A DNA stretch of 64,000 nucleotides. It comes from Marinifilum sp. N1E240. Lineage in GTDB: Bacteria; Bacteroidota; Bacteroidia; Bacteroidales; Marinifilaceae. Shown piece by piece: positions 20,311 through 28,519 of the stretch. The stretch is from positions 1-64,000 of the forward strand of contig NZ_WHKF01000004.1 in NCBI RefSeq assembly GCF_009295825.1, in the 5' to 3' direction. The position numbers and the translations under genes are program-made. The notes beneath the pieces are model-generated. The model was given only the letters and a program-made list of their open reading frames with translations. It did no database searches and had not been told where the DNA came from. Position 1 is the stretch's first letter; every line of letters starts with the position of its first letter.

Positions 20311-20931
20311 ATGAGAAGACTGTATTTGTGGATAGAGATGATATTTATGTTTCTGGGTTTGCCGGTTTTGTATTTTTACGAATTGATCCCGGTTCACAAA
20401 GCTATTCCACTTGTACTTGTATTCCTATACTGTCTTTTTATTATTATAAAAGATAAAAATTTTGATAGAGAAATTTTTCGTATCAGGAGAGATTACCCTT
20501 GGCAGGATATACTATTAAAAGGATCTGTATTATTAGTTATTACTTCTATTTGGGTGTATGTTTTTCGAGCCGATGTCTTTTTCCATTTGCCAAGAAATAA
20601 TTTTTGGATTTGGATTGCAGTCATTGTTTCGTATCCCATTTGGTCAGCCTACACGCAAGAATTTATTTTCAGAGCATTTTTCTTTCACAGGTACAAGATC
20701 CTTTTTAGTAGTCCTTTGGTAATGTTGCTTATTAATGCCTTTTGCTTTGCAATGGCTCATATTATTTTCCGAAATTGGCTGGCATTAATTTTCACCTTTG
20801 TAGGTAGCTTGATATTTTCCTACACTTATCTTAGAAACAAATCTTTAAATGCAGCTTTCCTCGAGCATTCTCTTTATGGAAATATCTTATTTACAAATGG
20901 TTTAGGTATTTATTTTTATTTGCCGATGTAG
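20311..20931 (+). CDS. CPBP-family intramembrane metalloprotease-like protein
   Basis: 206 residues from the ATG at 20311 (GGGGTGAT upstream serves as ribosome site); the frame is open back to 20200 but those residues are not membrane-like. Five to six hydrophobic helices are visible. The three CPBP/CAAX-protease motifs can be traced: QEFIFRAFFFHR (motif 1, normally EExxxR, first Glu replaced by Gln), FAMAHIIFRN (motif 2, His) and LEHSLYGN (motif 3, His/Asn). Bacterial members act as membrane proteases or in bacteriocin self-immunity; no bacteriocin genes are nearby. The stop is two bases from the stop of the convergent gene. Confidence 0.8.
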   Translation: MRRLYLWIEMIFMFLGLPVLYFYELIPVHKAIPLVLVFLYCLFIIIKDKNFDREIFRIRRDYPWQDILLKGSVLLVITSIWVYVFRADVFFHLPRNNFWIWIAVIVSYPIWSAYTQEFIFRAFFFHRYKILFSSPLVMLLINAFCFAMAHIIFRNWLALIFTFVGSLIFSYTYLRNKSLNAAFLEHSLYGNILFTNGLGIYFYLPM

Positions 20932-20933
20932 AT

Positions 20934-21461
20934 CTATTTAAGGGCAATCCATTTAATCATCAATTCAAAATCCTCAGCTTTTTTATTACCAATTAATAAG
21001 GCGATTCCTTCCAGATTATTCCCTTCAAAATTTTCTAGGTTTAGTTTTCTTCCTCTAAAGCTTGGATAAAAATCTTCAAGATCCAATTCAATAATTTGCC
21101 AATCGTTTGTTGTTTGAAAGTACTGTATAAAAGAATGCATTTGATTGATATCCGATTGCAATCTTAATTGATATCTTTTGTTATCACCTTTTACCTTAAA
21201 CACGATTTTTGAGTAATCTTTAATATCACGATTTTCAAAATTGTATTTTACCATTGAAAATCCACCATTGTTTTCGAGAGAAACAGATCCTTTGAAAACA
21301 GCAGCAGAGTCATCGTTCATATAAAAGATGGCATCTGATCTTCCTCCCATAACTACATCATTAACGATATACCAATTGGAGAGATCTTTATTGGAAAAAT
21401 CGGTTAATAGCATGGTGCTATTGCTTAGTAGCAATTGTATGAATAAGAATTGTGTAATCAT
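20934..21461 (-). CDS. CIA30-family (NDUFAF1-like) protein
   Basis: 175 residues from the ATG at 21461; a TTG at 21479 would add six residues, but the ATG starts a better hydrophobic leader (MITQFLFIQLLL). The family signature is NWYIVNDVVMGGRSDA, followed by VFKGSVSLENNGGFSMV and the C-terminal GIALLIGNKKAEDFELMI, a jelly-roll galactose-binding-like fold. The eukaryotic homologue assists assembly of mitochondrial complex I; bacterial roles are not established. The leader suggests export to the periplasm or outer membrane, which would argue against a complex I role here. It is last in a minus-strand run with an EamA transporter, cupin and GNAT gene. Confidence 0.82.
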   Translation of the reverse strand: MITQFLFIQLLLSNSTMLLTDFSNKDLSNWYIVNDVVMGGRSDAIFYMNDDSAAVFKGSVSLENNGGFSMVKYNFENRDIKDYSKIVFKVKGDNKRYQLRLQSDINQMHSFIQYFQTTNDWQIIELDLEDFYPSFRGRKLNLENFEGNNLEGIALLIGNKKAEDFELMIKWIALK

Positions 21462-21514
21462 ACCGAAATAACAGTTCAAACAAATAAATGTTCATTTAAA
21501 CATTTAAGAAATCT

Positions 21515-22387
21515 TTATTTTAAAGCTGATGAGCTGTTCTGTTTTAGGATGCCAAGACAAGCTATAACCACCAGACTTGAACCTATAATTTCCTGTAAAC
21601 TGAATACTTCGTTAAAAACGAAAACACCAACAATTACATTTACAATTGGAATTAACATGTGAAAAGGTGAACCGGTAGCTACAGAAACATGTCGATATCC
21701 TTCGGTGTTAAGCAACTGCGCACAAGCCGACGCTAGGCCAATAAATATCAATACATAACTACTTGTAACAGGGCCGGTTAGTTCAGGTAAATTTGCAGGG
21801 ATTAAAAATAGCCAAAAGCCAACAATCGATTGAGCAAAAAATATGGCATATGAATTATCTGTGCCATGTAGTTTTTTAACTATAATAATGGAGATGGCAT
21901 TGGTTATAGCACTTAGCATTGCTAAAAAATCAAACCAACCAAAATTCCACGATTTACCTGATTCAGTAAATTGAAAGGAGACCATAGCAATGCCAATAAA
22001 AGCTAAAAGTATCATTAGCCATTTGGTAGTTTGAATTTTTTCTTTGAGGATAATTACGCTTAATAAGGAGGCAAATAAGGGATAGGAATAGGAATAAACT
22101 GATGCTTTACCCATTCCAATTTTAACAATAGCCAAATAAAACAGTGCCACCGAAGCAGTTCCAGTAATACCGCGTAATAATAGTAATGGACTGCGGACAA
22201 ATTTCAAATCTATTTTGCGCAACATCGCCAGTATTCCAACAATGCCAACACCAATTGCAAAACGTACAAAAACAGTAATGTAGGTACTAACATGAGACAT
22301 ACTGCGTACCAAACTTGCCATTATACCAAAGGCAAGTACCGATAAAATCATTAGGAATATGCCATAGGAAGAACCTTCCCTTTTCAT
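21515..22387 (-). CDS. EamA-family (DMT) transporter
   Basis: 290 residues with ten predicted membrane helices arranged as two EamA repeats (first ~8-140, second ~150-280). It has the typical small-residue-rich helices and positively charged loops (RKIDLKFVRSP, KEKIQTTKWL). DMT proteins move metabolites such as amino acids or nucleotides, usually outward; the substrate cannot be read from sequence. It lies 55 bases downstream of the cupin gene and may be co-transcribed with it. Confidence 0.9.
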   Translation of the reverse strand: MKREGSSYGIFLMILSVLAFGIMASLVRSMSHVSTYITVFVRFAIGVGIVGILAMLRKIDLKFVRSPLLLLRGITGTASVALFYLAIVKIGMGKASVYSYSYPLFASLLSVIILKEKIQTTKWLMILLAFIGIAMVSFQFTESGKSWNFGWFDFLAMLSAITNAISIIIVKKLHGTDNSYAIFFAQSIVGFWLFLIPANLPELTGPVTSSYVLIFIGLASACAQLLNTEGYRHVSVATGSPFHMLIPIVNVIVGVFVFNEVFSLQEIIGSSLVVIACLGILKQNSSSALK

Positions 22388-22442
22388 AGAGTTTTGTTAT
22401 TAGGTAAATAGAGTCAGCTAAGGTAGAAGCTATTTTTAGATA

Positions 22443-22808
22443 TTAATATAGTTGATCCTTAATATCCTTAGTAATATTCGATTTTACATCTCCTGTATGT
22501 GCAGTGCTCTTATTCTCAATTAACATGATTTTGCACTCATCTGCAGATGAAACTCTATGCTGCACGCCCTTTTTAACGATATACATATCGCCCTTGTTCA
22601 TTGTAAAAGAGTCCATGCCTTCCACTTCCATAAGTAAATTTCCTTCAAGAATAAAAAACATCTCATCTTCGTTTTTATGATCGTGCCAGGGAACTTCATC
22701 GCCTTTTATTTTGGCAATTTTAACATAGGCATCGTTTACTTCACCCATAATTTTTGGTGAAAAATAGTTGTCGATATTCTTGAAGCTTTCTATAAGGTTT
22801 GTTTTCAT
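22443..22808 (-). CDS. Small cupin-domain protein
   Basis: 121 residues forming one cupin barrel. Motif 1 is PWHDHKNEDEMFFILEG (His42, His44, Glu49) and motif 2 is KGDMYIVKKGVQHRV (His84), a complete metal-binding set. Single-domain cupins of this size include mannose-6-phosphate isomerase-like proteins and small sensors or isomerases; I cannot choose. It is cytoplasmic, in a possible unit with the GNAT gene (66 bases upstream) and the EamA transporter. Confidence 0.9.
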   Translation of the reverse strand: MKTNLIESFKNIDNYFSPKIMGEVNDAYVKIAKIKGDEVPWHDHKNEDEMFFILEGNLLMEVEGMDSFTMNKGDMYIVKKGVQHRVSSADECKIMLIENKSTAHTGDVKSNITKDIKDQLY

Positions 22809-22874
22809 TTCTTAGTAAATGTTTAGTTTTAGACTGAAATATCTAAAGTATAGAAAATATCCTACCGTAGGATT

Positions 22875-23474
22875 CTAAATAGAGTTTGTAAAATTAGGAT
22901 CACGTTTCATAAACCACAAGGTATGATCTTTTCTATGCCAGCTATGGTATATTTTAAAGCCAAATCGTTGATATACAATTTTGTTCTGCTCAACTGAAGT
23001 TTCCAGATAAATAGGTAATTGATTATCCTCTGATGCTTTAAATATGGCAGTTTTTAATTCCTTTGCTGCTTCACTTCCTCTGTAGGATTCTTTTACTCCA
23101 AAGAACCAGAAATACAGGTAATTTCCTTCTTTAGGTCTGATTTTATTAATGTATTTTTCTCTTTTCAATAATGTGAAAACCTTAGAAATGCCAATTGCCT
23201 TGCAAACCAATCGAATTTGATTCCAATAATCCAGAAACGAGTTTTTCTTGATATTGAATTGGTAACAAATGGCTACTCCTGTATTATTGGATGAAAGTAA
23301 TACTCCATTTCTTGATATTGCCGTTCGAAAAGCATATCTCGCCAACTCTTTAATTCGCGTATCTAGTTTGGCATCATTTTTTACTGAAGATATTACACTG
23401 GGATTGTTCCTGAATGACTCAGTAATAATATCTACAACTACATTTTCATCAGATAAATTGGCTCGTTTCACCAT
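22875..23474 (-). CDS. GNAT-family N-acetyltransferase
   Basis: 199 residues. The N-terminal segment MVKRANLSDENVVVDIITESF is the first strand/helix of the GNAT fold. YLYFWFFGVKESYRGSEAAKELK holds strand beta4 and the acetyl-CoA pyrophosphate loop (R-G-S-E-A, a variant of R/QxxGxG/A). IYLETSVEQNKIVYQRFGFKIYHSW is the beta5-alpha4-beta6 signature. The acceptor is unknown. It is first of the minus-strand cupin/EamA run. Confidence 0.88.
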   Translation of the reverse strand: MVKRANLSDENVVVDIITESFRNNPSVISSVKNDAKLDTRIKELARYAFRTAISRNGVLLSSNNTGVAICYQFNIKKNSFLDYWNQIRLVCKAIGISKVFTLLKREKYINKIRPKEGNYLYFWFFGVKESYRGSEAAKELKTAIFKASEDNQLPIYLETSVEQNKIVYQRFGFKIYHSWHRKDHTLWFMKRDPNFTNSI

Positions 23475-23634
23475 TTTTAGAATGGAAGTTTATAGGTTAT
23501 TTCATTATTAAATTTACTCTTAATATTCGTTTTATAAGTCACCTTTTGTACACGAAAAATAATAACAGGCTATTCTTATTTAAAATGATTAAAAATAATT
23601 TCTATCTTTAATTTATTGATTCAATTTGGGAGAA

Positions 23635-25782
23635 ATGAAGAAAATATATCATACTATTTTATATGTTTTGCTTGGTGTGGTACTAACGACTTCGGCTTGT
23701 TCCCAGAATAAGAGAGATAAAATGAAAACAACACATACTAATCGTTTAATAAACGAAAATAGCCCATATCTTTTACAGCATTCTCACAATCCAGTTAATT
23801 GGTATCCATGGGGTGAAGAGGCTTTAGGTAAGGCAATAAAGGAAAATAAAGTAATATTAGTTAGCATTGGTTATGCAGCTTGTCACTGGTGCCATGTAAT
23901 GGAACGCGAAAGCTTCGAAAATGAAGAGATAGCGAAGATTATGAATGAGTTTTTTGTTTGCATAAAGGTTGATAGGGAAGAGCGTCCCGATATCGATCAG
24001 ATATATATGGATGCTGTGCAGATAATGACAGGAAGTGGAGGTTGGCCATTGAATTGTTTTGCCATGCCAGATGGAAAGCCCTTTTTCGGAGGAACTTACT
24101 TTCGACCAAACGATTGGGTGAAAGTACTACAGGGAATCCAAAATGCCTGGTTGAACGAACCCGAGAAAGTAAAGAATGTAGCAAATCAAATTTCTGAAGG
24201 CATTCGAATGAATGAGTTAATTGAAGTAAAAGCAGAAACTAAGGAATTTGACTTATCAGATTTAAAATCGGGATATCGAAATTGGCAAAAAGATTTTGAT
24301 ACCAGAGAAGGAGGAAACAATAGAGCTCCAAAATTTCCATTGCCCAATTCTTTACAGTTTTTGCTTAGATATTATTATCATACAAAGGAGCAATCAGCTC
24401 TCGATCATGTGGTGTTAACGCTTGATAAAATGGCTGCGGGAGGAATTTACGATCAGGTTGGTGGCGGATTTGCCCGTTATTCGGTGGATGAAATTTGGAA
24501 GGTTCCTCATTTTGAGAAAATGTTATATGACAATTCTCAATTGGTGAGTTTGTATTCTGAAGCTTATCAGTTGACCAGGATTCCTGAATATAAAAGAGTA
24601 ATAGAGGAAAGTTTGGCATTTGTAGATAGAGAATTGAGTTTGCCCGAAGGTGGTTTTTACTCATCGCTTGATGCGGATAGTGAAGGCGTAGAAGGAAAAT
24701 TTTACGTATGGGAAAAACATGAGATTGAAGAACTTTTGGGAAATGATGCTGAAATGTATTGTGAATTCTATGGTATAACAGAGAGAGCAAATTGGGAGGA
24801 AGGCAACATTCTAATGATTCATGTGGATAAAAAGAAACTTGCATCGAAATATGAACTGTCGGTTGAACAATTTGATCAGAGAATTAAGAAATTGAATGCA
24901 GTTTTGCTGGAAAAACGAGAGGAAAGAGTAAGACCTGGATTAGATGATAAATCACTTACAAGTTGGAATGCTTTAATGATAAAAGGATATGTTGATGCAT
25001 ACAAAGCTTTGGGTGAGGAGAACTATTTGAATCGTGCGATTGAGGCAGCAGAATTTATCCAGAAAAACCTTTGGAAAGGAAAAGGGCATTTACATAGAAA
25101 TTATAAAGGTGGTGATACTAAGATCAATGGTTTTTTAGATGATTACAGTTTTACAATTGAAGCTTTTATTGCTTTGTATCAAGCTACTTTTGATGAGAAA
25201 TGGTTGAGAAAAGCGAATGACCTTTATGAGTATGTATTTGAACACTTTTCAGATGAAAAATCAGGAATGTTCTATTATACATCTGATGAAGATCCGGATT
25301 TGATCGCAAGAAAAATGGAACTTCTCGATAATGTAATTCCATCGTCTAATTCGTCAATGGCTAAATGTCTCTACTTGCTTGGAACATATTTGGATAAAGA
25401 GGAATATATACTTCGATCGAAACAGATGCTAAGCAATGTATTGGATAGAATGAAAAAACTTCCTTCTTATCATTCCAATTGGGGGCAGTTGTTTTTCTGG
25501 TTTGAAAATTCCCCATTCGAACTTGTAGTTATTGGCAAAAATGCACGCAATGAAAAACAGAAAGTTGAATCTTTATTCTTGCCAAATGTAATTGTTGCAG
25601 GAAGCGAAACGAGTAGCGAATTGCCTTTGTTGCAAAATCGTTACGTTTCCAATCAAACAACTTTTTATCTTTGTAAAAACAAAACCTGCAAGTTACCCCT
25701 TACCTCTTTTGATGAATTATTAGAACAATTAAGAGAAGAAATAACTAACTTGAACTTAGTGAAAAAACTAAAAACCAAATAA
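23635..25782 (+). CDS. DUF255 thioredoxin-like/six-hairpin protein (SSP411/YyaL family), lipoprotein
   Basis: 715 residues from the ATG at 23635 (a TTG nine bases upstream gives a poorer leader). A lipoprotein-type leader ends TTSAC. The N-terminal thioredoxin-like domain begins [25 protein letters not shown] and carries ACHWCHVM (Cys83, Cys86), then [11 protein letters not shown] and [22 protein letters not shown]. The remainder is an (alpha/alpha)6-barrel like N-acylglucosamine epimerases ([29 protein letters not shown]). The family is widespread but its reaction is unproven. Most members I know of are cytoplasmic; the lipobox here suggests an envelope role. The M48 lipoprotein starts two bases after the stop, so they form an operon. 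Confidence 0.93.
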   Translation: MKKIYHTILYVLLGVVLTTSACSQNKRDKMKTTHTNRLINENSPYLLQHSHNPVNWYPWGEEALGKAIKENKVILVSIGYAACHWCHVMERESFENEEIAKIMNEFFVCIKVDREERPDIDQIYMDAVQIMTGSGGWPLNCFAMPDGKPFFGGTYFRPNDWVKVLQGIQNAWLNEPEKVKNVANQISEGIRMNELIEVKAETKEFDLSDLKSGYRNWQKDFDTREGGNNRAPKFPLPNSLQFLLRYYYHTKEQSALDHVVLTLDKMAAGGIYDQVGGGFARYSVDEIWKVPHFEKMLYDNSQLVSLYSEAYQLTRIPEYKRVIEESLAFVDRELSLPEGGFYSSLDADSEGVEGKFYVWEKHEIEELLGNDAEMYCEFYGITERANWEEGNILMIHVDKKKLASKYELSVEQFDQRIKKLNAVLLEKREERVRPGLDDKSLTSWNALMIKGYVDAYKALGEENYLNRAIEAAEFIQKNLWKGKGHLHRNYKGGDTKINGFLDDYSFTIEAFIALYQATFDEKWLRKANDLYEYVFEHFSDEKSGMFYYTSDEDPDLIARKMELLDNVIPSSNSSMAKCLYLLGTYLDKEEYILRSKQMLSNVLDRMKKLPSYHSNWGQLFFWFENSPFELVVIGKNARNEKQKVESLFLPNVIVAGSETSSELPLLQNRYVSNQTTFYLCKNKTCKLPLTSFDELLEQLREEITNLNLVKKLKTK

Positions 25783-25784
25783 GA

Positions 25785-26591
25785 ATGACAAGCAAACAAA
25801 TTCGTAATGTATTGTTATCAGGATTAGTTCTGATATTGGCAGCATGTGCTACTGTTCCTATTACAGGGAGGAAACAAATGAACCTTTTCCCCGAAAGTGA
25901 AATGATCGCTACCAGTTTAACTCAGTATGATACTTTTTTAAAGGAGAATAAACTGTCCACAGATAAAGCAAAAACCGCAATGGTGAAGTCTTGTGGTGAT
26001 CGAATAGCCAAAGCCGTTGAAGAGTTTATGACTTCGAATGGAATGGGTGATAGAATTGAAAACTTTCAATGGGAATTTAATTTAGTAGAAGATGATACGC
26101 CTAATGCCTGGTGTATGCCAGGAGGAAAAGTGGTTTTTTACACAGGAATTTTACCTTACACGCAAACCGAAACAGGATTGGCTGTTGTGATGGGACATGA
26201 AATTGCTCATGCAATTGCTCGTCATGGTAACGAAAGAATGAGTCAGCAAATGGGAATTCAGGCTTTAGGTCAGGGATTGGCGATTGCTCTTAGCGAGAAG
26301 CCAGCAGAGACTCAACAAATTTGGATGACTGCATTTGGGGTTGGTGCCAATGTTGGTGTAATGCTTCCTTTTTCTCGTTCGCATGAAACAGAGGCAGATA
26401 AAATGGGTTTAATATTCATGGCAATGGCAGGATACGATCCAGCCGAAGCAGTTGAGTTCTGGAAAAGAATGGGCGAGAGTGGAGGACAAAAACCACCTGA
26501 GTTCTTATCTACTCATCCAGCTGATGATACACGTGTTCAGAATCTTCGAGCTTACCTTCCAGAAGCTATGAAATATTATAAAAAGAGGTAA
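25785..26591 (+). CDS. M48-family zinc metalloprotease lipoprotein
   Basis: 268 residues. The lipoprotein leader ends LAAC (Cys21), followed by the family phrase TGRKQMNLFPESEM. The catalytic HExxH is HEIAH (His138, Glu139, His142) in VVMGHEIAHAIARHGNERM, and the third ligand lies in SHETEADKMGLIFMAMAGYDP. LSTHPADDTRVQNLR near the C terminus is also typical of the LoiP/YcaL/BepA-like group, which degrades misfolded outer-membrane proteins in the periplasm. It sits two bases downstream of the DUF255 lipoprotein gene. A 21-bp repeat array starts seven bases after its stop. Confidence 0.95.
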   Translation: MTSKQIRNVLLSGLVLILAACATVPITGRKQMNLFPESEMIATSLTQYDTFLKENKLSTDKAKTAMVKSCGDRIAKAVEEFMTSNGMGDRIENFQWEFNLVEDDTPNAWCMPGGKVVFYTGILPYTQTETGLAVVMGHEIAHAIARHGNERMSQQMGIQALGQGLAIALSEKPAETQQIWMTAFGVGANVGVMLPFSRSHETEADKMGLIFMAMAGYDPAEAVEFWKRMGESGGQKPPEFLSTHPADDTRVQNLRAYLPEAMKYYKKR

Positions 26592-26597
26592 TTAGCT

Positions 26598-26828
26598 AAA
26601 AAATATCCTGGAGGATAAAAAAAATGATCTTTACGCATCAAAAATATATCCTTCAGGACCAAAAATACATCCTGGAGGATCAAATTTAGATCTTTTAAGA
26701 TGTCAGCATCGTCCTGGAGGATCTAAAATACATCTTCGAAGAACTAAAATATATCCTCGAAGATCTCCAATACATCCTTGAGAACCTAGAAATCATCCTC
26801 GAGGATGTTTTTTAGATACTCTTTTGGG
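26598..26828. repeat. Degenerate 21-bp tandem array (11 units) in convergent spacer
   Basis: Eleven consecutive 21-base units with no insertions or deletions. The approximate unit is TAAAATACATCCTcGAgGATC: an A-rich half followed by a self-complementary ATCCT-(GG or CG)-AGGAT core. The best palindrome is CATCCTCGAGGATG in the unit at 26787-26807. Units diverge by point changes only. The array fills the space between the M48 gene and the rhomboid gene, which converge on it. On the plus strand one frame is open from about 26596 to 26777 and reads as heptads such as SKIHPGG and TKIYPRR, but it has no ATG start. It is not a CRISPR, since there are no spacers, and it has no transposon ends. Confidence 0.85.
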
Positions 26829-26858
26829 GTTGGAAGATACCCCTTTAAGAAGTAAATA

Positions 26859-27539
26859 TCATTTTCTAAATTCTTCTTTATTTTCCAGATGATCTGAATT
26901 CCAGATTTCTTCAGGAATACTGTCATCATCTTCAGGCAGAATAACTATTGGTTTTTGTGGTCCTTTGTTGCGGTAAGCCAAAGCATAAGTTAAACCTGAT
27001 ATTGCTCCAAATAAGTGCCCTTCCCACGAAACATCTTTCAGTATTGGGAAAACTCCCCAGAACAAACCACCATAAAGGAATACAACAATGAATGATATGG
27101 CAATCAGTCGATAATAATTGCGAATAATTCCACTTAAAAACAAGAAGGAAGCAAAAGAATAAACCAAACCACTGGCACCTATATGATAGGCTTCACGTGC
27201 ACCAATCCAAACCAATAGGTTTGTAGTGAAATAGCATAGTAGAAAAATACGGTATGACAGTGGACGATAAAAGTAGAAGATTCCCCAGCTTAAGACCAGA
27301 AATGGTACTGAGTTAGCTATTAAGTGAGCAAAATCTCTATGAATTAGCGGACTTGTTAGTATTCCAATTAAGCCTTTTGTATGAAGAGGGAAAACTCCCA
27401 GTTGAGTGAAATTTAGTCCTAATCCCCACTCAAAAATTTTAATTGCCCAAATCAATACTAAAAATGAGACTGGAAAGATTAAACTGTGTTTCAGTTTTAA
27501 TTTCTCCAGATCTTTATTGTATGGTTGATTTAATCTCAA
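26859..27539 (-). CDS. Rhomboid-family intramembrane serine protease (TTG start)
   Basis: 226 residues with about six membrane helices. The catalytic Ser123 is in GASGLVYS and His175 in SWEGHLFGAISG; HRDFAHLIANSVPF corresponds to the His/Asn-containing helix 2. These proteases cut transmembrane segments of other proteins. The only available start is TTG at 27539: the codon immediately before it is the in-frame TAA that ends ftsE, and there is no ATG in the N-terminal region. Translation is probably coupled to ftsE. The C-terminal tail (~205-226) is acidic and cytoplasmic. The 3' end faces the 21-bp repeat array. Confidence 0.9.
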   Translation of the reverse strand: MRLNQPYNKDLEKLKLKHSLIFPVSFLVLIWAIKIFEWGLGLNFTQLGVFPLHTKGLIGILTSPLIHRDFAHLIANSVPFLVLSWGIFYFYRPLSYRIFLLCYFTTNLLVWIGAREAYHIGASGLVYSFASFLFLSGIIRNYYRLIAISFIVVFLYGGLFWGVFPILKDVSWEGHLFGAISGLTYALAYRNKGPQKPIVILPEDDDSIPEEIWNSDHLENKEEFRK

Positions 27540-28268
27540 TTATTCTTGTGGATTGATTTCACTTTCTTGTGATTCTACTTCTTCAGTTTCATTTGTTGAT
27601 AAATCGACTAATTTACCATCGATGCATTCAACTGTTCTTGCAGGGAATCTTTTCAATAAATCGTGTTGGTGCGTTGCCATAACAACAGTTCGTCCATTTT
27701 TACTGATATCCATTAACAACTGAGCCAGTTCATCAGAAGTTTCAGGGTCGAGATTTCCAGTAGGTTCATCGGCTAAAATAATATCAGGAGAATTCAAGAG
27801 TGCACGAGCAATTACAATACGTTGCTGTTCACCACCCGAAAGTTCATGAGGCATTTTGTAGCCTTTGTTTCCCATGTGAACTTTTTCCAATACTTCTTCA
27901 ATTCTGTTTTCAATCTCTTTTTTATTCTTCCATCCGGTAGCTTTCAATACAAATTGCAAATTGTCTTTAACACTACGATCTGTCAAAAGTTGAAAATCCT
28001 GAAAAACAATACCAATTTTTCGTCTTAAAAAAGGAACTTGCTTACGTTTGATAATAGGAAGATAGAATCCTGCAACCGATCCACCACCATCTTTTAAGGG
28101 TAAATCTGCATATAAAGTTTTCAAAAGACTAGATTTACCGCTACCAACTTTTCCAATTAAATATACAAACTCATTCTTTTCAATTTGTAAGTTAACATCG
28201 GTAAGAATGATGTTATCCGCTTGACGGATAGTAGCATTTTTTAATTCTATGATAGCAGATTCTGACAT
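27540..28268 (-). CDS. ftsE: FtsE-like ABC ATPase
   Basis: 242 residues from the ATG at 28268 ([16 protein letters not shown]); eight extra upstream residues are possible. Walker A is [12 protein letters not shown], the Q-loop VFQDFQLL, the signature [16 protein letters not shown], and Walker [13 protein letters not shown], with the H-loop His in MATHQHDLL. The [21 protein letters not shown] stretch is typical of FtsE, the ATPase that with FtsX controls septal peptidoglycan hydrolases. FtsX is not encoded here, so the assignment rests on the ATPase alone. It is followed without a gap by the rhomboid gene in the same frame. Confidence 0.85.
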   Translation of the reverse strand: MSESAIIELKNATIRQADNIILTDVNLQIEKNEFVYLIGKVGSGKSSLLKTLYADLPLKDGGGSVAGFYLPIIKRKQVPFLRRKIGIVFQDFQLLTDRSVKDNLQFVLKATGWKNKKEIENRIEEVLEKVHMGNKGYKMPHELSGGEQQRIVIARALLNSPDIILADEPTGNLDPETSDELAQLLMDISKNGRTVVMATHQHDLLKRFPARTVECIDGKLVDLSTNETEEVESQESEINPQE

Positions 28269-28308
28269 GTGTAATAAATTAAAGTGTTGCAACTAGTGCC
28301 TCGAAATA

Positions 28309-28316
28309 CAAATCTA
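28309..28316 (-). promoter_or_regulatory. Putative -7 box of ftsE-rhomboid
   Basis: CAAATCTA reads TAGATTTG on the minus strand, a full TAnnTTTG match 40 bases before the ftsE ATG; no convincing -33 box. Confidence 0.4.
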
Positions 28317-28519
28317 AAAAATAATTTCACCCTAGGCTTTCTTATCCAATAATTATTATTCAAATAAAGTGCAATTTTTATTGATATCCTTCGTTTGAAT
28401 TTACGGTGAAGATGATATATTATTTTTACCTTTAAGGCTGGTTTAAAAATTCAAACCTGCTATGAAAATAGAGGGTTTCAAGAAAATTAACACACATAAT
28501 TTTACCTACACACAACAGT

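Noticed and set aside
26598-26828. CRISPR array
   Set aside because: Units are contiguous and degenerate, with no unique spacers and no cas genes.
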